Source: Lutraria lutraria (lineage: Eukaryota > Mollusca > Bivalvia > Venerida > Mactridae). From it: a DNA stretch of 64,000 nucleotides. The notes under the pieces were generated by a model, which searched no databases, was not told the DNA's origin, and was given only the letters and a program-made list of their open reading frames with translations. Location: assembly GCA_964023205.1 (NCBI GenBank), contig OZ026833.1, positions 6,660,138 to 6,724,137 on the forward strand, written 5' to 3'. A program made the position numbers and the translations under genes. Position 1 is the stretch's first letter; the number at the start of each line of letters is the position of its first letter. Below, in pieces: positions 53,341 to 64,000 of this stretch.

Positions 53341-54350
53341 TGAACAGAATAGTACAGAACGTCTATAAGAGACTTGTACAATGTTCAACGTCAAAACAAA
53401 ACAAATATACAAAACAAACAAGCACATGTCATGTGATAGGTTGAAAAGGCATATGAATGAGAAATTATAATTAACAATATAATTATACTAGTTATCTATT
53501 TTAGAAAAAATATATGTATGCAAATTGTGCTAAGAGGGTGAACATAATCAATTAAGAGTAGTTAACATGGAATTTCTAACAGATAAAGCTTGTTTTATGA
53601 ATATAGCAGTATTTAGAAAAACAGTTTTATTCTTAATATTTAGTAATTCAAGAAATTTAAGTATAGATGTTTTTTTATAATAATAATTACGTATAAAGTT
53701 TTTCCTTTAGTCTTTGAATAAAGGTCAAATATGAAATGGTACTCATCTTCAATGCCATTTTTGCAAAGTAAACAATAACGTTGATTTCTTTCGATTTTAT
53801 TTCTGTTATTACGACCTGTTTGTATTCGTAGAGGATGTTCAGACAATCTAAACTTAGTAAAGAAAAATCTTAAATTATTAGGCAAAGTGTCAAGATAACT
53901 TTCATACTCAAATATTGTTTGTAAGGAGCCAAGGTTTTTATGAAATTCCTCAAATTGAATGTTTTTAATGCGTTAGGTCTTTCTGCATTGTAACGTGATA
54001 CTTGTTGTCTTTTATAGGCCTCAATACGGGGAAAAGTATTATTCATTTTAGATTTATAAATATAGTATTTGGCAGTAAGTATTACTTCATTAAGAACAAT
54101 TTGTGTGGTTCAGCTAGAAACTCTTGGTAAAGGTTAAAATTTCCCGTATATTTAAACACAGTACCCAGACAGTTAAAATCATTTACCACTTCGATTTGTT
54201 TATCATATACACAATGTTCGTTTTGCAATAATTTTCCGCTTTTTTCTAAATACTATTATTTTCGTTTTATCGGAATTCACTTTAAGACCCCATTTATCAC
54301 AATATGTCTTCAAACAATTTAGATTATATTGCAGCTCACTTGGTGTTTAT
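53340..54350 (-). mobile_element. LINE fragment, post-RT region and 3' end
   Basis: The minus strand reads, in broken frames, TPSELQYNLNCLKTYCDKWG, KVNSDKTKIIVFRK, then FNCLGTVFKYTGNFNL, and near the 3' end RYCLLCKNGIEDEYHFIF. This is the same C-terminal architecture as the intron-1 fragment at 43130-44400. Several stops and frameshifts are present. It begins in the protein within a few residues of where the RT fragment at 54687-55685 ends. Confidence 0.8.
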
Positions 54351-54354
54351 TACT

Positions 54355-54480
54355 CGTTAAACACATAAACCATAAATGATTACGAAATTACAAGATTAAT
54401 GTATTGTATACATAAAAATAATTTTCATTTTCTAAAAGTATATTTTATTACGTGCATCTTATTATATGATCACGATTAAG
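54355..54480. repeat. P450-intron-derived segment between two LINE pieces
   Basis: AAACACATAAACCATAAATGATTACGAAATTAC and the next ~90 bases match 61190-61300. In that copy the segment directly continues the block matched by 53105-53340. Confidence 0.7.
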
Positions 54481-54686
54481 GATGTCACGATACGCCTGAA
54501 GCGTACCAAGATATATTGCAATATGTCTCACAATATATTGCAGTTTATAATTTTGAGTTATGACTTTTAAAGAACAGAACAGAACATGATTTTATTTAGT
54601 AACTTATACATAACATAATATCTCGTTGCAAACAAATATATTTTTAGTATGTCTAAACAACGTTGCAGATCATTTTTATCTTTACC

Positions 54687-55685
54687 TTAAATCACCATAT
54701 CGTCTGCAAAAAGCATTAGAATAAAGGATATTTCATCAATATTTATTCCACTGTTGATATTTTCTGTTAATAATAATTCTAAGTCTTCGAGGAACAATGA
54801 AAATAACAAGGGCGATAACACCTCCCCTTGCTTTAATCCAATTGAACATTCAAAATAATCAGAATACGATTTACATCCTTTTACACAAGCCTTAACCTTC
54901 GAATACATGTCCTTAATAATTCTTAAACATTTACCTTTAATACCTAATGTGTGTAATTTATACCATAACCCATTTCTATATATACTATCGAAGGCCTTAC
55001 TAAAATCAATAAAGGCGCAAGCTAATCGTCCATTTTCATGTAACAACTTTTCAATAACAGCATGTAGAACAAAAATAGCATCAGTTGTTGAACGACCTTT
55101 CCTAAACCCAAAGTGAGCATCGCTAATAATATCATTATTTTCTATCCAATCGTTAATACGCTTATTCAATATACCAGTAAAAATCTTTGAAAAACAACTT
55201 ACTAAAGTAATGCCTCGGTAATTATTCACATCATTTTTGTCATTTTTCTTATGCAATGGTACAATAATACCATCCATCCAAGCATCAGGAAAAACAAATG
55301 TTTTCAAAATTGCATTAAATAGGTCAGCAAGATGAGAAGACAAAATATCACATGATTCCATAAAATATTCATTCAATAAAAAATCACCAGCAACAGATTT
55401 ATTTCCTTTCAAATTACGAATAACATAATTGACTTCTGGTACAGTTATATCACAATCTAACTCATCAAAAATGCAATCATCTGTATCATAATTATGACAA
55501 GAGTTAAAATACTCTGCGTCATCATTTAACACATTAGTCGGTTGATTCAATTTTGAGAAAAAATCATAGAACTCATCTATAGTAATATCATTTGAAATAT
55601 TATTATTTCTACGTGAAAAATGTTTAAATATCTGCAGTTGTGAATAATATTTCTTCAATAAATTGTTCAAATGTATTGCAAAAAA
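54687..55685 (-). mobile_element. LINE reverse transcriptase domain fragment
   Basis: An open 327-codon frame on the minus strand carries the middle of a non-LTR reverse transcriptase. Motifs are NNYRGITLVSCFSKIF, then HFGFRKGRSTTDAI, then AFIDFSKAFDSI (first catalytic Asp), GLKQGEVLSPLLFSLF and the catalytic FADDMVI. A stop follows directly after FADDMVI. The endonuclease domain is absent (5' truncation near 55685) and the thumb and C-terminal part are separated, seemingly the piece at 53340-54350. The intact frame suggests moderate age. Confidence 0.9.
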
Positions 55686-55912
55686 TAAACAGAAGGTAAA
55701 ATGAAACGTTTATAAAAGCATTTTCGTTTGATTTAGTACAAGTCTTTACCAGATTTATTTTAAACCAAATGTCAATTCTGACTCAAAACAGTGGAAACTT
55801 CAAAAGATTGAGAATTTTCTGACATTTATTTGGAAAACGGATAAAAAGGAAAAATATCACTAAAACCTATATATTCAGTGCATACCCCGATACGATACCG
55901 CTTAGCTCCACA

Positions 55913-56086
55913 TTAAAATATTTTCATCAAGGATTGCGCACTTATGGAAGTGGTCTGCAGCTCTTGGAGAACAATGTTATGACTGAAATAGAAAACCCTG
56001 ATACCAACATCGACAGTCTGTCCGGTTAAGTGTTAAGTATTGACAGCATCATTCAAAAGCCATTGACTAACGTGATTTCTCTTGTG
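55913..56086 (+). pseudogene. P450 exon-1 3' fragment (pseudogene)
   Basis: It matches 63738-63911 (KYFHQGLRTYGSGLQLLENN through SLV) at high identity. It begins abruptly and has an in-frame TAA where the other copy reads SGQ, and a Lys-to-Glu and other changes. A GTATGT donor is kept at 56087. No later exons follow on this strand. Confidence 0.88.
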
Positions 56087-56719
56087 GTATGTAGGAAATT
56101 AGTCATTTAGCAGTCAAAATGAGTTTAAACACAGTTTCATTAATGTATGTCTATGATTCCGTTTCTTATTCACTCTAGGTGGATTCCAATATACGTATCG
56201 AACCGTGCAATTTACTGAATGATCTTACTAAAATAACTTTTTGAGTTCAGTTATTAAGAAATATAACATTGAATTATCTTATCTATGTATATGTTAAGTA
56301 GAACAGTTTATGTCTGATTTAAGGGTATAGAATAGAACAGATAATTTTCATATATGTATCAAGTGCATAATCTGCATAAAAAACAAGCAAAGAATCACGT
56401 GAATACGTAAATATATATTATCCTGTAAATGAGACGTTATTCCACATCAATGCGTCAAGACTAGTTTATTGTTAGTTGGACGAACAATTACTCTTCATAT
56501 GTAATCTCATGTTTAAATTATTGTTATGTTTTTCAAATTTACATTGACATTCCATAAAGAATATAATTTCCGCCATAACGTGACTTAAATGGGTACATGC
56601 GATAAATGATATTGTAAAATGTATAGAAGAGACGTAACGAATACAGAAGTATTGAAATAGTAAAATTATTATTGATCATTGACATTACCACAAATCAAAG
56701 CAATAATATTCGATTGAAC

Positions 56720-57210
56720 AAGAGGGCCAAGTGGCACTTAGAGACGAGTTATGACAATATCACTAACGAATTTGATTCTCACTGCAGTTAGCAAAACCTA
56801 TTAGAAAATAAGACAATAAGTGTTTGACACCTGGGGTGGGGCCAATTTTGACCCTAGGGATATTATTTCAGCAACTTTGTTTAGGGTCTCTAGGTGGTAC
56901 ACCATGCCAAATATCAAACCTTTAAACTTTGTACTGTCTTACATGGGGGTCTTTTAAATTCCCAATATTAATCTACATAAAACATGTGACCTCTGGTGCG
57001 GAGCCAATTTTGACTCCTAAGACATGCTTAAAGCAGCTTTGTTAGCTTCATGCCAAATATCTAAACTTTTAATCGTGTAGTTTTCAATTGTTTTAAGTAG
57101 TTCCTTTTAGTTGCCATGGAAACCAGAGTTCAGAATGAAATGAGATTTGGCAACCTGTAAAGGACCACATAAAGGGCATCCCTTTAAAGTTAATCAAATT
57201 TAACAGAGTC
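56720..57210 (+). repeat. mollusc-type dispersed repeat, degenerate
   Basis: GGTGGGGCCAATTTTGACCC, CATGCCAAATATCAAACCTTTAA and a second GGTGCGGAGCCAATTTTGAC … CATGCCAAATATCTAAAC show internal duplication. No coding potential. Its beginning (GAGGGCCAAGTGGCACTTAGAG) is another common mollusc phrase. Confidence 0.5.
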
Positions 57211-57667
57211 AAATAATACTTTTCAATGTGCAAAACATCATGCATTTAATATGGCAACTTGTCCGTTTCTGAAATTCAATGCATGATACAAATACATAGC
57301 TATAAAATCAGGCTATAATATGACAGATATAAAGCCAAAACTATTTGGTAAATAACTTATTTCCAACTTACACAAATTAAGCTCATCACATCATTTAACG
57401 TATCTGGCTTGGTTATTATCGCTAAAATAACGTAAAATGATATTTTACATTATTTACAAAGATTAAATATCATAATTTAATACCAAGCGAAATGAGTGTT
57501 TTAAGAAGAAAAGGGGCTTGTTTCGTCGGTAATAATTAACTTTGGATGATATCAGCAATTGTTTTTTTTTGCATATATTTTTATAGCAAAAAGCTAATGG
57601 GACTTTAAACATCTCTAACGTAATGTGCATTGTATTGGTACGATATGACACTATTAATTCATTAGTA

Positions 57668-57845
57668 CTATTTGAATGTATCTATGGATCTCCATCTCAA
57701 AAGCTTTCAGGTAGGTACATCGTTCCCGATCCGCAAAGGTTGGCCTCTTGTCTCGTCCTATCACGTGACCAAGTTCGGCTTGGATTTTCTTTTGGCATTC
57801 TTGGTAATTCATAATTCAATATGGATGAATATGTTGTGGTCATTC
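57668..57845 (-). pseudogene. inverted P450 exon-4 pseudogene fragment
   Basis: On the minus strand, after GACTTGCAG, it reads GMTTTYSSIL. After a ~20-nt deletion it continues MNYQECQKKIQAELGHVIG, RDKRPTFADRE, TYLKAFEMEIHRYI, a clear match to exon 4 of the gene at 42026. The match ends after HRYI and a stop follows. The acceptor is preserved. Its I-helix also lacks the acidic residue. Confidence 0.88.
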
Positions 57846-58307
57846 CTGCAAGTCAACATACGACTTTTATAAACATAACTATAATGAGAGTTAGGAACAT
57901 AACTAGAAGGTTATAATGGATAACATTATTTTGAAAGTCATATTCAATAGAAATTGTATTATTGTAAAGCTTACAAAAAGTTGAAACCTTAGATTAATAA
58001 CCGTATTGTTAATACACCAACTGTTGTTAAAATGATGTTGATATTCTGATATGATAATTTCTATATGAATCTTTTCCTATGAAATCCATTGATGAATCAA
58101 AATCAAAATGCATGCAATAGTATGTTAAGAGGTATTCCCATATATACACTACAGACAACATTGTCTATTTAATGGGTCAAATACAGATGTTGTACTTGTA
58201 TCAATTTATCAATTGAATATATTCTAATTCAAATATTTTAAAACACATAGAAGCGATGGCTGGTAAGAATGGGCTGAACAACAAAGTGGTGATAATAAAA
58301 CACTCAC

Positions 58308-58494
58308 TTTTTGTTGATAAAAAACAGCAGCCCGTCTGCTTCATGCGACGACACATACAGTCATTATGTATCTGGAAGGTATCTAACGAACGGGAAATTA
58401 CTCAAAACAAAGTTGTTATAAGAACTCAGCAAAAATTCTTGCACACGTACATGCCAGCCATGAGATCGTCCTGACCAATGACTTCGCCTGACAA
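58308..58494 (-). pseudogene. inverted P450 exon-2 pseudogene fragment
   Basis: After AACAG on the minus strand it begins LSGEVIGQDD, and in another frame reads SYNNFVLSNFPFVRYLP, matching LSGEQIDDED…SFHNFILTNFPFLRFIPG of the functional exon 2. It is 187 nt against 213, so a deletion and frameshift break it, and there is a double stop. It ends at a GTGAGT donor. With the exon-4 piece 0.5 kb further on it forms one inverted pseudogene; exon 3 was not found. Confidence 0.82.
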
Positions 58495-58654
58495 CTGTTA
58501 TATACGATATATTTCATTTAAAATACATATGCGGTTATAAGAAAAATTAACAATAGCGAGACTCTGTTTTGTCGATCACATTGTATAAATATATATATAC
58601 ACATGTACGTGGTATATAATGGCCTTATGTGTTTCACTCATATAATGCTTAACT

Positions 58655-59050
58655 GGACCTTGTCTCATGCCTGTAGGACCTTGTCTCATCACTGTAGGAC
58701 CTTGTCTCATGAATGTAGGACCTTATCTTATGACTGCAGGACATTATCTTATGACTGCAGGACATTATCTCATGACTGCAGGACATTATCTCATGACTGT
58801 AGGACCTTATTTCCTGACTGTAGGACCTTATCTTATGACTGCAGGACATTATCTCATGCCTGTAAGACCTTGTCTCATGACTACAGGACTGTAGTACCTT
58901 GTCTCATGACTGTAGGACCTTATTTCCTAACTGCAGGACCTTATCTCATGACAGTAGGACCTTATCTCTTGACTGCCCAACCTTGTCTCATGACTGCCGA
59001 ACCTTGTCTCATGACAGTAGTATCTTGTTTCATGACTGCAGGACATTATG
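58655..59050 (+). repeat. 21-bp minisatellite, about 19 units
   Basis: The unit is GGACCTTGTCTCATGACTGTA with substitutions (CATTATCT, TTTCC), with one irregular ~30-bp step near 58865-58895. Because 21 is divisible by three, several frames stay open and make repetitive Cys-Arg-Thr-Leu-Ser-type ORFs; none has other signs of being a gene. Confidence 0.92.
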
Positions 59051-59462
59051 ATATGCATGTCGTTGACATGTTGGATGTTTAGGTCCTGATGTCAGTTGCC
59101 CAGTGTGCTGTGAAAAAGTTCACAAAGTGTACTGACCATGCAGTAATGTTCGATGAAAAGTAATTTTGAACTCAACATTCATTTTGAAGAAAAAACAAGA
59201 AAACACTATACGAGTATATATATAAACAGACAATAGTCAAGTTATGCATATATGAGTGAAACACATAAGGCTGAGATATAAATGCACTGTACGATGAACT
59301 GTAGATGAAGTGAAACTCGCAATAATTAACCATTGACCCTCAAATTCTAATTCATCATGATAATAATACCCTGTTGATAATTAACTCATGAACTGATTAT
59401 GTTCATGAACGGTTCATGAAGTTTCTATCGATTACCTCTATCCTAATTTGTAACTAACCAAG

Positions 59463-60053
59463 TATGAATACACTAACAATTTTGTCGAATTGATATCCCG
59501 CGCCAGATATTTCTCTGTCAGTTGGATAAAGCAGATAAAGCATGAAGGAAGAGTTAATTAATTTTACTTTCTAGCATGCATGCCTGTGCAAGCAAAAATC
59601 CGCTGCAAGCCACATTACGGCAAAATACCTTTCAAATTATTGTTAGTAACAGTAAAAGGGACACTTTTTTGAAGTCTAAAAAGGGAGACTTACCAGTCGT
59701 AATGCATGGTAGAATTATATAGGTCATGATTAGCACATTTCTACTCATGACACACTACTGATAGTTCAAGTTTCATGCAGTTTCCTATGGTAATTCTAAA
59801 GTAATCATAAGTAAATGTAACAGTAAGTGACACTTTTTCTAGTTGAAAAGGGAGATAATTCTGAAGTTATGGTTCTTGATTAGTACTCTTCCAGTAGGAA
59901 CCAATAAAAATAGAAAAAAATCATGGAAAGAGCTCTGCGTTTTATTTATGATAATTATACGTGCAATGCCACATGAACAGTTATTAGAAAGAGTCAAAAT
60001 GCTTAATTCAAAGCGATTAATGCGAATCTGCTATTTACGGTCATAATTGTACA
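59463..60053. repeat. ~580-bp segmental duplication, copy A
   Basis: It aligns along its whole length with 62511-63095, including GCATGCATGCCTGTGCAAGC and TGGAAAGAGCTCTGCGTTTT. Identity looks near 90 percent by eye. It contains no gene; short ORFs in both copies differ. Confidence 0.88.
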
Positions 60054-60797
60054 TACCCTATTCACAGGGGATGGACAACAACTGTTGTCACGTGACCACA
60101 AAAGTCAACGCCGGTTTGTAAAATTGGCATTGAAAAGGTAATAATTGATGAATTTTATACTTACAAGATTTCTTTTCACAAAATACCATAGCCTATGACA
60201 CAGTACTCAAAATTTCCTTCAGTTTGACACGCCCGTTTTGTTTAGCAAACACAGGTTGGTAATTTTTGGACATTGAAATATGGCAAACACGGGTTGCTAG
60301 GATTTATTTTCTTAATTTAAACAATTAAATACCTTTTTACAGTAAAATAACGGTATGTGTGAAATGTGTGCGAGGACGCACAAATGTGAGTGGAAGTTGA
60401 AACTTCATATGAAGAGGCAGAGAGGGACGGGACGTTGCTCCTGCTGCTGGTGTTCTTTTCATTATTGTTGTCACAGCGGGCGTGATGTTGACCTCGGTTT
60501 TGTTAGAAATGTTATTCACATCCTATTCGTTATTTATTTATTTATTACTCATATTTTAACCATTTCTAAAAAGCATGGTACATAGGAAATATATTACAGA
60601 AAATGAGCATATAAAGTTCAGTGTTCTTACAGTGTCTGTAAATGAATCACTGGAAGAACCAACTGACACTCTGAACCTAGTGGAATAGTTATGAACTGAA
60701 CTAAGTGGAATGAATTTTTTTTAGGTAACCTGGTGCTCTACCACTGTAGATTTTGAACACGTGACGCAACATGATTTGATCAACCCTATGTACCATG

Positions 60798-60853
60798 TAT
60801 TAAGTATTGACAGCATCATCCAAAGGTCATTGTCCAACGTGATTTCTCTTGTG
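60798..60853 (+). pseudogene. P450 exon-1 tail fragment
   Basis: LSIDSIIQRSLSNVISLV followed by GTTTGT at the donor position, then an intron like the one after 63911 and the duplicate block 60965-61195. Only the last ~18 codons of exon 1 are present. Confidence 0.82.
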
Positions 60854-60964
60854 GTTTGTATAACATTAGTCATTTATCTGTCGAGATTAGTTAAATCACA
60901 CTTGCATTAATTTCTGTCCATGAGTCCATTTAGTATTTATTCTTCGAACACTAAAAACACGCAT

Positions 60965-61300
60965 CGGCCGAACAAAACTTTTTCACGACTTCAGAATATT
61001 TGGCCTTGAAAATTAGCTAGATATGACACGTAAAAGACACATGTAAGAAAATAAAACTGATCACAAAAACAATTGTGAATTTGTTTTCAAACTAAACTGT
61101 AATTAATTGTACTTATATAATTTTGTTCGTCAAAGAATATGTTTTTTGTAATTGCAGTAAATGAGTGATTATTTTATAATTACTTGCAAAACAAATAAAC
61201 CATGAATGATTACGAAATTACGAGATGAATGGCTTCTGTTTGGAATTTATTTTCTAAAGCTATATTTTATTATATTCATTTTGTTATACGATCACAATAT
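60965..61300. repeat. P450 intron-1 sequence, duplicated at 53105 and 54355
   Basis: The block follows the exon-1 tail at 60798 and matches two pieces near 53-54.5 kb. Here it is not interrupted by the LINE, so it shows the arrangement before insertion. Confidence 0.75.
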
Positions 61301-61629
61301 TTCACTGCAAACAATACAAGGGATACGTCTATATTTTATAGGTAGAACTCCGGATAACTGGAAATGGTTTTTACAGTCCCGGCGAGTTCGAGCCAGTGAG
61401 ACCACTGTATATTACGGATTTGACAAACAATAAACAGTAGTTGAAACTTAGTTGATATAAGCTGTACTTTATTTTCACATTAAACAATTTACACTTACTT
61501 AACATTTGTGGACAAATCTATTTGTACATATTCATTAAAATATACATGTGCTTATGAATAATGCCACTATATACGTTAGCCAGTTTTCGTATGTTCACTA
61601 AATCGAGTTCATTTTATTCACACAACTTC

Positions 61630-61925
61630 TGAGAAACCCCCTGATTATGATTTTGACATGGATCATTAATTTTTATCGTCACGAAATATAAGCATGATGG
61701 GCATACACATATCAAAATTCGCGTCAGCGCTAAGACGATAACATTGCGAAGATAGCATACGAACAAAATCAAAATATAGTAACACATCGTTACATCGCTG
61801 GGCGGCGGATATTACAGGAACAAATGCAATAGCTTGGTTTCTATTCAAGATGTATTTTATTCTAGCTATAATCTCTGTCGTTATGTTCATGGCCTATTTG
61901 TTTAAGAAGAAAATGTGGATAGGAG
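61630..61925 (+). pseudogene. P450 5' flank and N-terminal anchor fragment
   Basis: From an ATG at 61850 it reads MYFILAIISVVMFMAYLFKKK, matching MDVILAIFAAIMFVVYLFKK of the gene at 63360, then diverges before the Pro hinge. The upstream 220 bp also match 63140-63340, so the promoter region was copied with it. A C run follows at 61962. Confidence 0.8.
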
Positions 61926-61961
61926 TAAGAATTATGACGCAAGTGCAATATTTGTTTGAAA

Positions 61962-61979
61962 CCCCCCCCCCCCCCCCCC
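61962..61979 (+). repeat. poly-C run (18 nt)
   Basis: A homopolymer just after the truncated P450 anchor fragment. Its length is uncertain for sequencing reasons. Confidence 0.85.
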
Positions 61980-62510
61980 GAAAATATGTTCTGCTTCCAT
62001 TTCGAGCTTGGTATCTTCTAGAGTATATGCATTGATAGTGGTAAGAGCGACCGCGATAGGTGGGGTATTTTTTCTAAACAAGTGTCTTTCCACCCCACTG
62101 ACGACTCTATACTTTCTAAATTTAACGTATCAACAATAGCGATAAGTCAGCGATATTTTATCAATGCACAAATATTTGATGGAGAATATCGAAATTTACC
62201 GACAATATTTACAATGGTTGTTATCACAATCACTTCACTGTCACATTCACAAACACGGACCAAAATATTGATGTTATTTCATTCCTTATTCCCATGGCCG
62301 CCATCCCATTCTAATTATATTGAAATTCTTTAGCCCTAAAGATTGGTTATTTCTGGTTGCATGCTCATTAAAAATAGTTTAGGTTTGTTAGCGCGTGGAA
62401 AGATAAAAAAGTGAGCATTTGGGTGTTCCGTACCTCCATTCTATAAATAGCGATTGCACCAACAAGCTATCAATAACCTCTGTCATAAGACGCATTTATT
62501 ATAAAGCAAG

Positions 62511-63095
62511 TATGGATACACAAACAAATTCGTCGAATTGACATACCCCGCCAAGTATTTCTGTCAGTTGGTTAAAGCAGATAACGCATGAAGTAAGCAT
62601 CAATGAATGTTAATTTCTAGGTGGCATGCATGCCTGTGCAAGCGACAATCCGCTGCAAGCCACATTACGGCAAAATACCTTTCAAATTATTGTTTGTAAC
62701 AATATAAGGGACATTTTTTGTAAGTCTAAAAAGGGAGACTTTCCAGTCAAAATGCATGATAGAGTTATATTGTTCATGATTAGCACATTTCTACTCATGA
62801 TACAATACTAATAATTCAAGTTTCATGCAGTTCCCTATGGTAATTCTAAAGTAATTATAAGTACATGTAACAGTAAGTGACAATTTGTCTAATTGAAAAG
62901 GGGGATAATTCTGGATTTATGGTTCTTGATCAGTACACTTCCAGTAGGACACACTAAAAATAGAAAAACGTTATGGAAAGAGCTCTGCGTTTTATTTATG
63001 ATAACTATATTATGCCATATTATTAGAAAGAGTCAAAATGCTTACTTCAAAAGGATTAATGCGAATTCGCTATAGGACGGTCATAATTGTGCATG
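62511..63095. repeat. ~580-bp segmental duplication, copy B
   Basis: The partner of 59463-60053, ending about 265 bp before the start codon of the P450 at 63360. Confidence 0.88.
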
Positions 63096-63359
63096 TATTT
63101 CACTATAAAATTTTTCAGCCCTCAACAAGAAATTTCTTACTTTTGAGACACCCCTGTTTATGATTTTAACATAGATAATTTCATCGTCACGGAATTTAAG
63201 CATATGGTCATACATATGTATCACTATTCGGGTTAAGTGATAAGATAATTGTGTTGCGAAATAGTGTATGTATATAAACATCAAAATAAACAGTGACACA
63301 AAGTCAGATCGCTTGGACGGCGGATATTGCAGGTACAGATTCACGAGACGCGGCCCAAG

Positions 63360-63911
63360 ATGGATGTTATTCTTGCTATTTTCGCTGCCATCATGTTCGT
63401 GGTTTATTTGTTTAAAAAGAAAAATCAGAAATTAGACGGAAAGGAATTACCTGGACCTTCTGGTCTACCGTTGCTTGGATGCATTTTCGAATTTGACGAA
63501 TCTACCATGCCGAGCAAACTTTTGGAGTATGCGAAGAAGTTTGGCGATGTGTTTCAGATGAAAATGTTGTCGGATTCTTTGGTTGTACTTAATTCAGCGG
63601 AATCGATAAATAAAGCATTTTGTTCAGAGGAATACAAACGCTTCATGAACGACAGGGCTGTCTTGTTTTATGGCGAGTATCTCAGGTCAAAAGGTGAAAC
63701 AGTGGGATTTGCATCTGGCGAATTACACAAGGTTTTGAAAAAATATTTCCATCAAGGGTTGCGCACTTATGGAAGTGGTCTGCAGCTCTTGGAGAACAAT
63801 GTTATGACTGAAATAAAAAACCTTGATACCAAAATGGACAATCTGTCCGGTCAAATATTTAGTATTGACAGCATCATTCAAAGGTCATTGACTAACGTGA
63901 TTTCTCTTGTG
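63360..63911 (+). CDS. second cytochrome P450, exon 1 only (gene continues past the window)
   Basis: 184 codons from ATG 63360 to a GTAGGT donor, the same length and phase as exon 1 of the gene at 42026 and about 60 percent identical in protein by eye. It has a membrane anchor MDVILAIFAAIMFVVYLF, hinge LPGPSGLPLLGC, SDSLVVLNS, and KYFHQGLRTYGSG after the C-helix, where the WxxxR positions are His and Lys. No stop or frameshift interrupts the exon, so it may be functional, but the catalytic exons 2-6 are not in view. Pseudogene shards at 55913, 60798 and 61850 are closer to this copy than to the one at 42026. Confidence 0.88.
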
Positions 63912-64000
63912 GTAGGTACAAAATTAAGTCATTTCGCAATCGAGATTAGTTTAATCACAGTTGCATCAATTTCTGTTCATGGGTCCATTTAGTATTTATT

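Noticed and set aside
58603..59082. 159-codon repetitive Cys-Arg-Thr-Leu ORF
   Set aside because: A product of the 21-bp minisatellite; frames on the other strand and shifted frames are equally open.
1..64000. CRISPR arrays, operons, bacterial promoters, rRNA genes
   Set aside because: The window is intron-bearing animal DNA; no regular repeat-spacer array and no rRNA-like sequence was seen.

Overview
The window is animal nuclear DNA, and most likely comes from a bivalve mollusc. It is AT-rich, its genes are broken by long introns, and the space between exons is packed with tRNA-derived SINE fragments, fold-back MITEs, LINE pieces and a mariner derivative of kinds common in bivalve genomes. 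There are no operons. The assignment to bivalves rests on repeat character and is inference; the species is not determined.

Region 1 (about 1-40 kb, minus strand): the 5' half of an AF4/FMR2-family gene (AFF4-like scaffold of the super elongation complex). Six coding exons were found by splice sites and reading phase: 37823-37810, 29096-28943, 20517-19699, 13570-13550, 10728-10660 and 9513-9483. They carry the N-terminal homology domain, a Ser-rich linker and the ELL-binding segment. The rest of the protein should lie beyond the left edge. Everything else in 1-40 kb is intron, leader and repeats, including a 988-bp mariner derivative and two or more MITE families.

Region 2 (42.0-47.35 kb, plus strand): a complete six-exon cytochrome P450 gene (504 codons, CYP2-clan-like). 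It has a normal heme loop, but the acidic residue of the I-helix and the Trp of the C-helix are missing. One of its introns uses a GC donor. Intron 1 holds a LINE fragment and intron 4 a fold-back element.

Region 3 (48.7-52.3 kb, minus strand): a complete four-exon gene for a secreted GM2-activator-like lipid-transfer protein (204 aa) with all eight family cysteines.

Region 4 (53-64 kb): a graveyard of P450 copies. It contains a 3' exon-1 shard (55.9 kb), an inverted pseudogene with recognisable exons 2 and 4 (58.5-57.7 kb), another exon-1 tail (60.8 kb) and an isolated N-terminal anchor (61.85 kb). An intact exon 1 of a second P450 at 63360 runs off the right edge. LINE pieces, a 21-bp minisatellite and a ~580-bp segmental duplication are interleaved. 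The AFF4-like and GM2A-like genes are unrelated in function to the P450s; only the P450 copies form a local gene family. No wholly new system stands out. The best leads are the atypical P450 lineage, a candidate poison exon in the AFF gene, and the mosaic P450/LINE structure.
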